Assembly: GCA_023422095.1 (NCBI GenBank)
Contig: JAEZSD010000019.1
Location: 1-16,808, forward strand
DNA from: Bacillota bacterium
GTDB lineage: Bacteria > Bacillota_I > Bacilli_A > RFN20 > CAG-826
Direction of reading: 5' to 3'
DNA: 16,808 nt
Made by a program: the position numbers and the translations under genes. This document shows, in pieces, positions 1 to 6,027 of this stretch. The notes beneath the pieces were generated by a model that searched no databases, had not been told where the DNA came from, and was given only the letters and a program-made list of their open reading frames with translations. How positions within the stretch are numbered: the first letter of the stretch is position 1; every line of letters begins with the position of its first letter.

Positions 1-1
1 C

Positions 2-76
2 AACAACACAAGGATTATAACGATTCTAAAGAATAGTCCAACAAAATATCTTGCAGAGATAGAAAGCCTTAAGTAA
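2..76 (+). CDS. 3' end of an unidentified gene (partial)
   Basis: Only one plus-strand frame is open from the window edge to a TAA at 74-76. It gives 24 residues ending in YLAEIESLK. The other two plus frames stop early. A terminator-like hairpin follows about 60 bases later, which fits the end of a transcription unit. The peptide is too short to assign to a family, and it could be chance in AT-rich DNA. Confidence 0.3.
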   Translation, partial: NNTRIITILKNSPTKYLAEIESLK

Positions 77-134
77 CATAAGGGTGCCTGTTTCAAAAGA
101 TTAGTCCAATGAAATGGGGGAAGCACAAAAGAAC

Positions 135-166
135 AACAGAACTAGTAATCTGGTTCTGTTTTATTA
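135..166 (+). terminator. Rho-independent terminator
   Basis: A perfect 8-bp stem, AACAGAAC (135-142) with GTTCTGTT (153-160), encloses a 10-base loop and runs into a T-rich tail (TTTTATTAT). It probably ends the partial gene at the left edge. From here to the tRNA promoter at 282 I see only AT-rich DNA with a short TCTCT/AGAGA hairpin near 221-234, and no gene. Confidence 0.6.
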
Positions 167-281
167 TCTAAACATCATTTTCAAGGTATTCATAGTTTGG
201 TTTTATCTCTCTAAATAAGGTCTCTTCGAGAGAGTTTAATAACAAAACGAACATGCTATGCAAACACTAATGAAGTTATTA

Positions 282-311
282 TTGATTTTTAGTCCCACAT
301 TGGTTTAAAAT
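282..311 (+). promoter_or_regulatory. Probable promoter of the tRNA-Ala gene
   Basis: A TTGATT -35 box (282-287) and a TAAAAT -10 box (306-311) are 18 bases apart. Transcription would start near 318, about ten bases before the mature tRNA 5' end at 327. Both boxes match the housekeeping sigma consensus moderately. Confidence 0.5.
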
Positions 312-326
312 CATCTCAGTCCATTT

Positions 327-402
327 GGGTCTGTAGCTCACCTGGGAGAGCGCCTCCATGGCATGGAGGAGGTAGCCGGTTCGATCCCGGTCAGATCCAC
401 CA
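327..402 (+). tRNA. tRNA-Ala (anticodon GGC)
   Basis: The full cloverleaf can be folded. The 7-bp acceptor stem is GGGTCTG/CAGATCC, the D stem GCTC/GAGC, the anticodon stem CCTCC/GGAGG and the T arm GCCGG/CCGGT with loop TTCGATC. The anticodon loop ATGGCAT gives GGC, which reads GCC. The acceptor stem carries the G3:U70 wobble pair that is the identity element for alanyl-tRNA synthetase. The CCA end is encoded. It stands alone, with its own promoter and terminator. I did not find a copy of its 3' end elsewhere in the window, so there is no direct sign of an integrated element here. Confidence 0.96.
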
Positions 403-415
403 AAATCGTAGAACA

Positions 416-454
416 ATCTTGATACAATACAAACGTGTCAGGATTTTTTCTTTT
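416..454 (+). terminator. Terminator after tRNA-Ala
   Basis: A 10-bp stem (416-425 with 435-444, two G-U pairs) with a 9-base loop is followed by TTTTTTCTTTT. It lies 14 bases after the tRNA CCA end, so it should end the tRNA transcript. Confidence 0.75.
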
Positions 455-656
455 ATTAGCACCAATCAAAAGGTTTTGGAAAGTCGGCTGACCAATCGAA
501 CGACCATCATTGAGCTTAAGGGAGAAATAGGAACCGCAATGTTGAAACGGCTCAAGGCAGAGGGGTTGCATTGTTGAAACACCTGTTTTTTTCTTTGATG
601 ACTACTAGGAGTATTTTCGGGTCTTTGGAAAAGTATTTCTTAAGCAGTCATCGTCT
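455..656. other. Gene-free stretch before the AlbA_2 gene
   Basis: No credible coding region is visible on either strand. The stretch holds one copy of the outer repeat (536-572) and a further CATTGTTGAAAC at 569-580. The open frame on the minus strand here is antisense to the tRNA and ends in the GIEPATS-type peptide commonly produced by reading tRNA genes backwards. I cannot tell whether the stretch is a decayed gene. Confidence 0.4.
536..572 (+). repeat. Outer direct repeat, left copy
   Basis: The first block (536-553, GCAATGTTGAAACGGCTC) matches 16 of 18 bases with 2215-2232. After a dissimilar 7-8 base stretch, GGGGTTGCATT (562-572) matches 2240-2250 exactly. Together the copies bracket the AlbA_2 gene and its inner repeats. 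Confidence 0.6.
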
Positions 657-685
657 TTGCAACAAATAATCAATCGTTGTATGAT
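657..685 (+). promoter_or_regulatory. Promoter of the AlbA_2 gene
   Basis: TTGCAA (657-662) and TATGAT (680-685) are spaced by exactly 17 bases. Transcription would start near 692, leaving a leader of about 30 bases that contains the Shine-Dalgarno site AAGAGG (710-715). The -10 box lies inside a tandem 11-bp repeat (673-694), so a repressor bound there would block polymerase. Confidence 0.6.
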
Positions 686-698
686 CGTTGTATACGTG
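658..698 (+). repeat. Inner direct repeat, left copy (operator candidate)
   Basis: This 41-bp stretch matches 1983-2023 at 33 of 41 positions by eye. It contains two tandem 11-mers, ATCGTTGTATG and ATCGTTGTATA (673-694), that overlap the -10 box and likely start site. The ends, ATCAATCG (669-676) and CGATAATTGAT (699-709), are also imperfectly inverted. An operator for the gene's own product is an inference. Confidence 0.65.
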
Positions 699-722
699 CG
701 ATAATTGATAAGAGGAATGGTT

Positions 723-1979
723 ATGAAATATAAAGAGTCCAAAAGTGTCGAACTGAAAAGAGAATTAACTAAGGCGTACTTAAAGACAGTTTCTGCCTTT
801 GCAAATTATGATGGTGGCGAAATCATTTTCGGTGTATCTGATGCTGGTGATATTGTGCCGATTAAAGATCTCAAAGCTTTTTGTCTGTCTATTGAAAATC
901 AGATTAATGATAGTGTTAAACCAAAACCGGACTACTCTATAAAAATCAATGAAGAAGGCACCATTACTGTATTAGTGAAGAAAGGTGTTTCAACCCCCTA
1001 TTGTTATGATAAAAAAGCCTATACTCGTAATGATACCTCTACAGTTGAAGTTGATAGCATTGAATACAAGCGTCTGGTTCTTCGTGGCATTAATCTAGAT
1101 TATGAAGAATTGCCATCCCCCAATCAAAATTTGACTTTTCACGTTTTAGAAGAAGAGTGTTTATCTAAGCTAAAACTCAGCACATTCTCTACAGATACTT
1201 TAAAGACATTAAATCTGTATTCTGATGAGAACGGTTATAACATTGCCGCATTATTACTATCAGATAATAACAATAGTCCAGGATTAGATATTGTGATTTT
1301 TGGCAGCGACATTAATGAAATAAGACAAAGAGTAAGTTTGGCAGGCAAATCCCTCATAAGCCAGTATTTTGAGGCTTTAGAGATTTTCAAAAAACAATAT
1401 ATGTTTGAAAGAATCTCTAACGGCGTTAGAGAGGAAAAAGAGAAAATCCCATACAATGCTTTTCGTGAAGCTTTGGCGAATAGTCTCATTCACCGTGCTT
1501 GGGATATTTATGCAAATAGTAAAGTGGAAATGTACGCTGACAGAATAATTGTCTCTTCTCCTGGTGGCTTAGTTGAAGGAATAACTAAAGAAAGCTTTCT
1601 AAAAGGATCGTTTTTGGTGCTTCGAAACCCGATTACCGCAAATGTTTTTTTGAGACTACGAATTGTGGAAATATTAGCAACTGGAATCAAAAGAATTAAT
1701 GACGCATATAAAGACTCTTTATCTAAACCTTCTTTTGATGTTATGAGTTCGGCTATATCCATTGCGCTTCCTTTATATGGCGATATGAATCTAAACGCTA
1801 ATGAAAGGAAAGTAATAGATGCAATGGCGGTTAATCGCCAATACAGGCGAGAAGAAATAGAGGATTTGACCAGCCTTAAAAAAGATACTCTCATTAGAGT
1901 TCTTAACTCTTTAATCAAGAAAAACCAAATTCTTAAAACAGGTAAAGCGAAAGCAGTAATATATTCAAGAAATGCATAG
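723..1979 (+). CDS. AlbA_2 / divergent ATPase-like winged-helix protein
   Basis: This 418-residue protein belongs to the putative transcriptional regulator family with an N-terminal AlbA_2 (Schlafen-like) domain. That domain is residues 1 to about 110, with E5, E10 and K12 in the ESKSVELK stretch and FANYDGG at 26-32. A divergent HATPase_c_4-type region follows from about 242, with REALANSLIHRAWD near 248-261 and RNP at 301-303. A winged helix lies at 361-418, starting ERKVIDAM. The domain order suits a nucleic-acid-binding regulator, but family members are poorly characterised and a role in defence or RNA cleavage cannot be excluded. I chose the ATG at 723 because AAGAGG (710-715) lies 7 bases upstream; TTG 705 and ATG 717 are in frame but badly spaced. 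The gene stands alone between matched direct repeats, which suggests a self-contained accessory module with autoregulation. Confidence 0.85.
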   Translation: MKYKESKSVELKRELTKAYLKTVSAFANYDGGEIIFGVSDAGDIVPIKDLKAFCLSIENQINDSVKPKPDYSIKINEEGTITVLVKKGVSTPYCYDKKAYTRNDTSTVEVDSIEYKRLVLRGINLDYEELPSPNQNLTFHVLEEECLSKLKLSTFSTDTLKTLNLYSDENGYNIAALLLSDNNNSPGLDIVIFGSDINEIRQRVSLAGKSLISQYFEALEIFKKQYMFERISNGVREEKEKIPYNAFREALANSLIHRAWDIYANSKVEMYADRIIVSSPGGLVEGITKESFLKGSFLVLRNPITANVFLRLRIVEILATGIKRINDAYKDSLSKPSFDVMSSAISIALPLYGDMNLNANERKVIDAMAVNRQYRREEIEDLTSLKKDTLIRVLNSLIKKNQILKTGKAKAVIYSRNA

Positions 1980-1982
1980 TAA

Positions 1983-2023
1983 TGCAACAAAACACAAATC
2001 GTTGCATAATCGTTGCATTCGTG
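1983..2023 (+). repeat. Inner direct repeat, right copy
   Basis: This copy begins four bases after the stop codon of the AlbA_2 gene. It repeats 658-698 with 8 mismatches in 41 positions, including tandem ATCGTTGCATA and ATCGTTGCATT (1998-2019). CACAAATCGTT (1993-2003) and AAACGATTGTG (2024-2034) form an imperfect inverted pair around it. It could be a second binding site or a duplication footprint. Confidence 0.65.
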
Positions 2024-2379
2024 AAACGATTGTGTATATTGGGAAGAAGACATGTTTTTTTGCGCAACAATGACTTTAATAATGGAATCTCCTTCTCTTC
2101 CAGCTCAAATCGCTAATTAATAAGAGAGAAAAAAACGAGCGGAAGATAAGAGGTACCATTGTTCCGGTTGAGAATTGTTAACGAAAAGACAAAATAACCC
2201 ATTCTAAGAAAGGCGCATTGTTGAAACGCCTCGTAGGTGGGGGTTGCATTTTGGGATCAAACCTATTCAATGATGGCACAAAGACTATTTGGTTGACACA
2301 CTCAAACCTTTTTTATTGTTTACCGACAATCTTTTTCATCGTTGATAGCGTATATGATTTCACCATCAAATATTACTTG
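2024..2379. other. Gene-free stretch between the AlbA_2 gene and pirin
   Basis: No coding region can be supported. The stretch holds the right outer repeat (2215-2250), an isolated perfect TTGACA (2293-2298) without a good -10 partner (TATTGT at 2314-2319 is 15 bases away), and a weak hairpin ATTGT/ACAAT near 2315-2330 followed by CTTTTT. The open frame starting at 2218 continues out of frame into pirin and is not a gene. Confidence 0.4.
2215..2250 (+). repeat. Outer direct repeat, right copy
   Basis: GCATTGTTGAAACGCCTC (2215-2232) and GGGGTTGCATT (2240-2250) repeat the two blocks at 536-572 in the same order and orientation. Together the two outer copies delimit about 1.7 kb. Confidence 0.6.
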
Positions 2380-2396
2380 TATAATAAAAAGAGGAG
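2380..2396 (+). promoter_or_regulatory. -10 box and ribosome binding site of pirin
   Basis: A perfect TATAAT (2380-2385) is followed closely by GAGGAG (2391-2396), 8 bases before the ATG at 2405. If this -10 is used, the mRNA would begin at or inside the Shine-Dalgarno site. No good -35 box is visible, so promoter use is uncertain; the ribosome binding site is clear and fixes the start. Confidence 0.45.
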
Positions 2397-2404
2397 AACA
2401 TTAT

Positions 2405-3244
2405 ATGGAAAGAAAAGTTGCATTCTCTGTTCAAGGATATCCAACGAGCGATGGTGCGGGCGTAAGATTAACACGTGTACTATCAAACCAAACTGTCGAA
2501 GAATTCGATCCGTTTCTGATGCTCGATTCATTCGATAGTGTGAATCCGGATGATTATAAAGCCGGATTCCCCCTTCATCCCCATCGAGGGATTGAAACGA
2601 TATCCTATATTTATTTAGGCCAAATGGTCCATCAGGATAGCTTGGGTAATAAGGACAGTATTAAAGATGGTGAAGTCCAATGGATGACCGCTGGATCCGG
2701 TATCCTTCACGAGGAAAAATTACCCTCATCAAAAAGAATGCTAGGAGTTCAACTGTGGCTTAATCTACCTAAAAAGTATAAGTTTACTTACCCCAACTAC
2801 ATGAGCATCAAAAACGATGAAATCAAAGAAATAACTTTTATGGGTGGATTTTTAAGATTGCTCGCCGGCACTTACAAAAATTACCAAGGATTTCAAAGCA
2901 AATATCTTCCCCTTGATTATTATGATATTCACTTGGATGCAGGTTCCGAATTAGTTATAGATACCCCAAGTGATAGAACCGTGATGCTATTTTCTCTTGT
3001 CGGGCCAGTAAACATATCGGGCGAAAAAATAAAGGAAAAGACAGCAGTCAAACTAACTAGTGGAGATAAAGTTGTTATCAAAGCTGGCCAGGTTCCCTCT
3101 CAGGTACTATTTCTTAGCTCATTGCCTCTTAAAGAGCCAGTTGCTTGGGGAGGACCGATTGTGATGAATACTCGAGACGAACTTTATCAAGCTTTTGGCG
3201 AACTTGATGCTGAAACATTTTTAAAAGAAAATATTAATTATTAA
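2405..3244 (+). CDS. Pirin family protein
   Basis: This 279-residue bicupin matches the pirin family (YhhW-like). Members bind a metal, usually iron, and some have quercetin 2,3-dioxygenase activity; others act as redox-sensitive regulators. The N-terminal cupin shows the metal ligands H58 and H60 in HPHRGIE, H102 and E104 in GSGILHEE. They line up with His56, His58, His101 and Glu103 of human pirin. The C-terminal half (about 165-279) corresponds to Pirin_C. The length is normal. The start is set by GAGGAG eight bases upstream; the longer frame from 2342 lacks a ribosome site and is not pirin-like. An FMN reductase gene follows after 69 bases in the same direction, suggesting a redox or oxidative-stress role. 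The natural substrate cannot be read from the sequence. Confidence 0.93.
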   Translation: MERKVAFSVQGYPTSDGAGVRLTRVLSNQTVEEFDPFLMLDSFDSVNPDDYKAGFPLHPHRGIETISYIYLGQMVHQDSLGNKDSIKDGEVQWMTAGSGILHEEKLPSSKRMLGVQLWLNLPKKYKFTYPNYMSIKNDEIKEITFMGGFLRLLAGTYKNYQGFQSKYLPLDYYDIHLDAGSELVIDTPSDRTVMLFSLVGPVNISGEKIKEKTAVKLTSGDKVVIKAGQVPSQVLFLSSLPLKEPVAWGGPIVMNTRDELYQAFGELDAETFLKENINY

Positions 3245-3313
3245 TAGAGCACTTCATTTGCTCAATAGCCCGGACATAGCTTAAAATTAGTTCAAACGTA
3301 AGGAGCTTAATAT

Positions 3314-3874
3314 ATGTCAAACATAAAAATTGCTGTTTTGCTTGGCTCTCTAAGAAAACAGTCTTTTACAAAAGCTGTGGTGGAGGCTTTAATTCACCAA
3401 AGTCCAAAAGAAATGGAATATGAAATCCTAGAAATTGGAAATCTGCCTATCTATAATCAAGATTTGGAATCCGAAAACAGGGAGCCAAAAGAATGGCTCA
3501 CTCTTCGCGAAAAAATCAAAACATTTGATGCGGTGTTATTCGCCACCCCTGAGCATAACCGCTCATTTCCAGCAGTTTTAAAGAACGCTTTAGATATTGG
3601 ATCGCGTCCTTATGGACACAGTGTTTGGAACAACAAGCCAGCTGCCATTATCAGCGTTTCACCAGGTTCAATTGGGGGATTCGGAGCCAATCATCACCTC
3701 CGCCAAGTGCTAACATTTTTGAATATGCCGGTTATGGCCCAGCCAGAAGCATATATAAGTAATGTCATGAACCTATTGGGAGCGGATGGAAAGATTAGCA
3801 ATGAGAATACTCTTGGATTTTTAAAACTTTTCACAAATAGCTTTTTATCGCATATTAGCAAAAACGCAAAATAG
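3314..3874 (+). CDS. NAD(P)H-dependent FMN reductase family protein
   Basis: This 186-residue flavodoxin-fold protein belongs to the FMN_red family (azoreductase/chromate reductase-like). Such soluble flavoproteins transfer electrons from NAD(P)H to quinones, azo compounds, metals or free flavin. Visible signatures are the phosphate-binding GSLRK at residues 11-15, the TPEHNRSFPAVLKNALD stretch in the middle that contacts flavin and the dimer interface, and SVSPGSIGGFGA after it. The length is typical. AAGGAG (3300-3305) lies 8 bases before the ATG. It follows pirin and may share its transcript, although only a weak 5-bp hairpin (3247-3263) lies between them. The exact substrate is unknown. 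Confidence 0.92.
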   Translation: MSNIKIAVLLGSLRKQSFTKAVVEALIHQSPKEMEYEILEIGNLPIYNQDLESENREPKEWLTLREKIKTFDAVLFATPEHNRSFPAVLKNALDIGSRPYGHSVWNNKPAAIISVSPGSIGGFGANHHLRQVLTFLNMPVMAQPEAYISNVMNLLGADGKISNENTLGFLKLFTNSFLSHISKNAK

Positions 3875-3879
3875 ATAAC

Positions 3880-3925
3880 GTTAATTTGCTTTCTTTCGTA
3901 TCTTGACAAGGTATTTCAAATTAAC
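3880..3925 (+). other. Nested hairpin after the FMN reductase gene
   Basis: A 9-bp perfect outer stem, GTTAATTTG (3880-3888) with CAAATTAAC (3917-3925), encloses a second stem, TATCTT (3899-3904) with AAGGTA (3908-3913) around GAC. There is no T-run after it, so it is not a standard terminator. It starts five bases after the stop codon and may protect the 3' end of the mRNA or act as a regulatory site. A TTGACA (3903-3908) lies in the inner stem but has no -10 partner. Confidence 0.5.
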
Positions 3926-3999
3926 CGGACTTAATATTATTAAATGTAAAAGTATTTGCGCCGATAGCTTTCATAAAACTATCTTTACCCACGTTTTTT

Positions 4000-4008
4000 T
4001 GATACAAT
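4000..4008 (+). promoter_or_regulatory. Extended -10 promoter of carD-like gene
   Basis: TGaTACAAT (4000-4008) is an extended -10 element. The end of the -10 box is 11 bases from the ATG at 4020, so the mRNA leader would be about 5 bases. AGGG at 4009-4012 would then be outside the transcript. No good -35 box is present. An imperfect hairpin (3963-3983, GATAG/CTATC plus TTT/AAA) lies just upstream. Confidence 0.55.
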
Positions 4009-4019
4009 AGGGTTACTAT

Positions 4020-4508
4020 ATGAAAACATTCAAAGTAAACGATGAAGTAATGCATTGCCGTGATGGTCTATCCGTCATTATTGGCACTCGAGAAATGGGA
4101 GGCAAAACCTATTTTCTTGTTCGCGCCAATCGCAGCGATGCTGAAACAATTTATGTCCCCTTTGAATCAATCCACAATATTATTCGGCCAATTATGACCA
4201 TTGAAGAAGCTGATCTTTTACTCAAAAGAATTAGTATCATTGAAAAAGATTTCAATCCCAACACTAAACAAAGACGAGATGCTTTTAAGCGAAGACTTTG
4301 TTCGGGAGATGTTGAAGATATAGCTTACTTATTTGCTCAATATCGCACTTATAAAAGAGATCCCGATGGAGTTAAACTCGGAGCCGCTGATGTTGATATG
4401 CTCGAGTATGCAAACAACTTTATCCTTGATGAATTTGCAACCTGCTACAAAGTAGAACGACAAATAATTTACGATTTCATTGACGAGAGAATTAAAAAAA
4501 TAAAATAG
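4020..4508 (+). CDS. CarD-like RNA polymerase-interacting regulator
   Basis: This 162-residue protein matches the CarD/CdnL/TRCF family. The N-terminal Tudor-like RNA polymerase-interacting domain (about 1-58) begins FKVNDEVMHCRDGLSVIIG and runs through TIYVPFESI. The rest, from about 60, is the helical domain, rich in Lys and Arg, that contacts promoter DNA. CarD proteins bind the polymerase beta subunit and alter open-complex stability. The length is normal for the family. The start is supported because family members begin just before this FKVGD-type strand. There is no usable Shine-Dalgarno site, and the promoter is only 11 bases upstream, so the mRNA may be nearly leaderless. Its stop codon lies inside the terminator shared with the converging HAD gene. 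Confidence 0.88.
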   Translation: MKTFKVNDEVMHCRDGLSVIIGTREMGGKTYFLVRANRSDAETIYVPFESIHNIIRPIMTIEEADLLLKRISIIEKDFNPNTKQRRDAFKRRLCSGDVEDIAYLFAQYRTYKRDPDGVKLGAADVDMLEYANNFILDEFATCYKVERQIIYDFIDERIKKIK

Positions 4509-4527
4509 GACTAAGTCCTATTTTTTT
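4502..4527. terminator. Bidirectional terminator containing both stop codons
   Basis: AAAATAGGAC (4502-4511) pairs with GTCCTATTTT (4515-4524) around a 3-base loop. There is a T-run on the plus strand, and the A-rich left side gives one on the minus strand. The carD-like stop TAG (4506-4508) and the HAD gene stop (4511-4513 on the minus strand) both lie within the hairpin. Confidence 0.8.
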
Positions 4528-5179
4528 GAAATGTTTTCAACCAAGAATACAATTCTTTAGAGTCCACAATGGTTCTGCTATTGGGGCAGAGAATTGATAA
4601 TTCTTCTTTTGTACGATACCCATATTCAACAAGGGCGTATTCAAGATGAGAATTCATAGCAGTTTGTTGGTCAACTTCAGTGTCACCAACATAAACAGCC
4701 TCTCTACTCGTTAAAGAAAAATGATTGAGAACTTTGTCAATCATATAAGGCTCAGGTTTTTTTGGAATACCTATTTCATCCCCTTGAACGTAATCAAACA
4801 ATCCAGAAAAAAAGTGACTAACTAAATAGTTGGCGACGACTTGAATTTTATTCGTGCATACTGCTAATAAAAAGCCATCTCTTTTTAATTGTTTCAACAT
4901 TTCTAATAGGCCAGGGTAAGGCTTTGTTTCGACATCATAATGACTTTCATAATAGTTTGTAAAAGTCTTAAGAGCGGATTCATATTTTTCTTTGCTAATA
5001 CCATTGGGAACAGTTCGTTGTATTAATTTTGCAACACCATTTCCTATAGCTTGACGTACCTCTTCTTTTGATTTTTGTGGCCATTTGTTGAAATTTAATG
5101 CGTAATTTACTGCGTTTTTCAAATCGCCTAGCGTATCGAGCAAGGTTCCATCTAAATCAAATATTATTAATTTTTTCAT
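4511..5179 (-). CDS. HAD family phosphatase (phosphoglycolate phosphatase-like)
   Basis: This 222-residue haloacid dehalogenase hydrolase resembles Gph/PpaX/beta-phosphoglucomutase-like enzymes. Motif I is FDLDGTLLDT with the nucleophile D8 and acid D10. Motif II is CTNK at 108-111. Motif III is the lysine in GIPKKPEP (about 140-141). Motif IV is GDTEVD at 165-170. A helical cap lies between about 15 and 85. It would be a cytosolic phosphatase for a small phosphoester such as phosphoglycolate, but the substrate is not proven. Its ATG overlaps the TGA of sir2 by four bases (ATGA), and there is no good ribosome site, so its translation is probably coupled to sir2. Confidence 0.88.
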   Translation of the reverse strand: MKKLIIFDLDGTLLDTLGDLKNAVNYALNFNKWPQKSKEEVRQAIGNGVAKLIQRTVPNGISKEKYESALKTFTNYYESHYDVETKPYPGLLEMLKQLKRDGFLLAVCTNKIQVVANYLVSHFFSGLFDYVQGDEIGIPKKPEPYMIDKVLNHFSLTSREAVYVGDTEVDQQTAMNSHLEYALVEYGYRTKEELSILCPNSRTIVDSKELYSWLKTFQKNRT

Positions 5180-5901
5180 ACTATTTTTTTGATAACACTT
5201 TCTATATCTTCGTTAATTACTAAATCGCACATGTTGTCAAATGAAGTTTCGCTTTTGTTGATAACAATCAAATATTTACCGCGGAAGTAGCGGAGGAAAC
5301 CAGCAGCAGGGTAGACCGTTAAAGAGGTTCCCACAACAATTAATATATCGCAAATCATAATGGCGGATATCGTTCTCATAATTAAGTCTTCATTAAGTGG
5401 CTCATCGTACAAAACAACATCTGGTTTTATTACTCCCCCACACTTATCGCAATGAGGAATTTCTTTACAGTTTTGAATATACTTAATGCCGAAAAGACGG
5501 TTGCATTCTTGGCAGTAATTCCTATGCACATTGCCATGCAACTCGTAAACCATCGAGGATCCCGCTTCTTGGTGTAAGCCATCAATATTTTGGGTTATAA
5601 CGATAACGTTTTTACCTTGCTTTTCTAAATTAGCAAAATACTTGTGTGCTAGACTGGGCTTAGCGTTTTCATAGAGCATTTTCTTTCGGTAAAATTCATA
5701 AAATTCTTTAGTGCGTTTTGCGAAGAAAGAATGAGATAAAATATCTTCTGGTTTTGTCTTACTGTTTTCATCAGAATGATATATTCCGTTTTCGCTTCTG
5801 AAATCAGGAATTCCACTAGCCACCGAAATACCCGCTCCCGTGAAGACAACGATTTGATGGCCATCGTTAATCATGCTTTTCAAGAGGTCGTACTTGTTCA
5901 T
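5176..5901 (-). CDS. Sir2 family NAD-dependent protein deacylase
   Basis: This 241-residue sirtuin has all class signatures: the NAD-binding GAGIS (22-26) and GIPDFRS (30-36), TQNIDGLH (103-110), the catalytic H122 in HGN, and a four-cysteine zinc site C130/C133/C151/C154. VVLYDEPLN and GTSLTVYPAAGF follow. It should remove acyl groups from protein lysines using NAD+, making nicotinamide and O-acyl-ADP-ribose. I place the start at ATG 5901; an in-frame start at 5946 would add 15 residues unlike the family and lies upstream of the promoter. The TATAAT ends six bases before the ATG, so the mRNA should be leaderless. The HAD phosphatase gene is coupled downstream by a 4-base overlap. Confidence 0.93.
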   Translation of the reverse strand: MNKYDLLKSMINDGHQIVVFTGAGISVASGIPDFRSENGIYHSDENSKTKPEDILSHSFFAKRTKEFYEFYRKKMLYENAKPSLAHKYFANLEKQGKNVIVITQNIDGLHQEAGSSMVYELHGNVHRNYCQECNRLFGIKYIQNCKEIPHCDKCGGVIKPDVVLYDEPLNEDLIMRTISAIMICDILIVVGTSLTVYPAAGFLRYFRGKYLIVINKSETSFDNMCDLVINEDIESVIKKIV

Positions 5902-5907
5902 ACTAGT

Positions 5908-5934
5908 ATTATAATGATATTTTGATTTTATCAA
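5908..5934 (-). promoter_or_regulatory. Promoter of sir2 operon, leaderless type
   Basis: On the minus strand a perfect TATAAT (5913-5908) is preceded by TTGATA (5934-5929) with a short 15-base spacer. Six bases separate the -10 from ATG 5901, so transcription should begin at or within a base or two of the start codon. There is no Shine-Dalgarno site. Confidence 0.65.
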
Positions 5935-5988
5935 AAGGAATAACATTTTTTCTTTTTTTAGAGGTCTTTTTTATATCGATTTTATCTT

Positions 5989-6010
5989 AAAAAAGGACCT
6001 TTTAAGGTCC
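5989..6010 (-). terminator. Minus-directed terminator between divergent genes
   Basis: GGACCTT (5995-6001) and AAGGTCC (6004-6010) form a 7-bp stem; read on the minus strand it is followed by TTTTTT (5994-5989). No minus-strand gene ends here, so it may stop antisense transcripts from the ligase gene before they enter sir2. AGGTC (5962-5966) can pair with GACCT (5996-6000) instead, offering an alternative fold. Confidence 0.5.
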
Positions 6011-6027
6011 ACCCATTCGCAAAGTTT

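Noticed and set aside
338..571. 77-residue open frame on the minus strand ending in GIEPATSSMPWRRSPR
   Set aside because: It runs antisense through the tRNA-Ala gene and gives the peptide typical of a backward-read tRNA. The remainder shows no family and no ribosome site.
327..2250. Integrative element using the tRNA-Ala 3' end as attachment site
   Set aside because: No duplicate of the tRNA 3' end and no integrase gene could be found in the window. The repeats flanking the AlbA_2 gene do not resemble the tRNA.
2218..2538. 106-residue open frame overlapping the start of pirin
   Set aside because: It is in another frame from pirin, covers the pirin ribosome site, and has no family features.
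3247..3263. GAGCA/TGCTC hairpin between pirin and FMN reductase genes
   Set aside because: A 5-bp stem without a T-run is weak evidence; the two genes may be co-transcribed through it.
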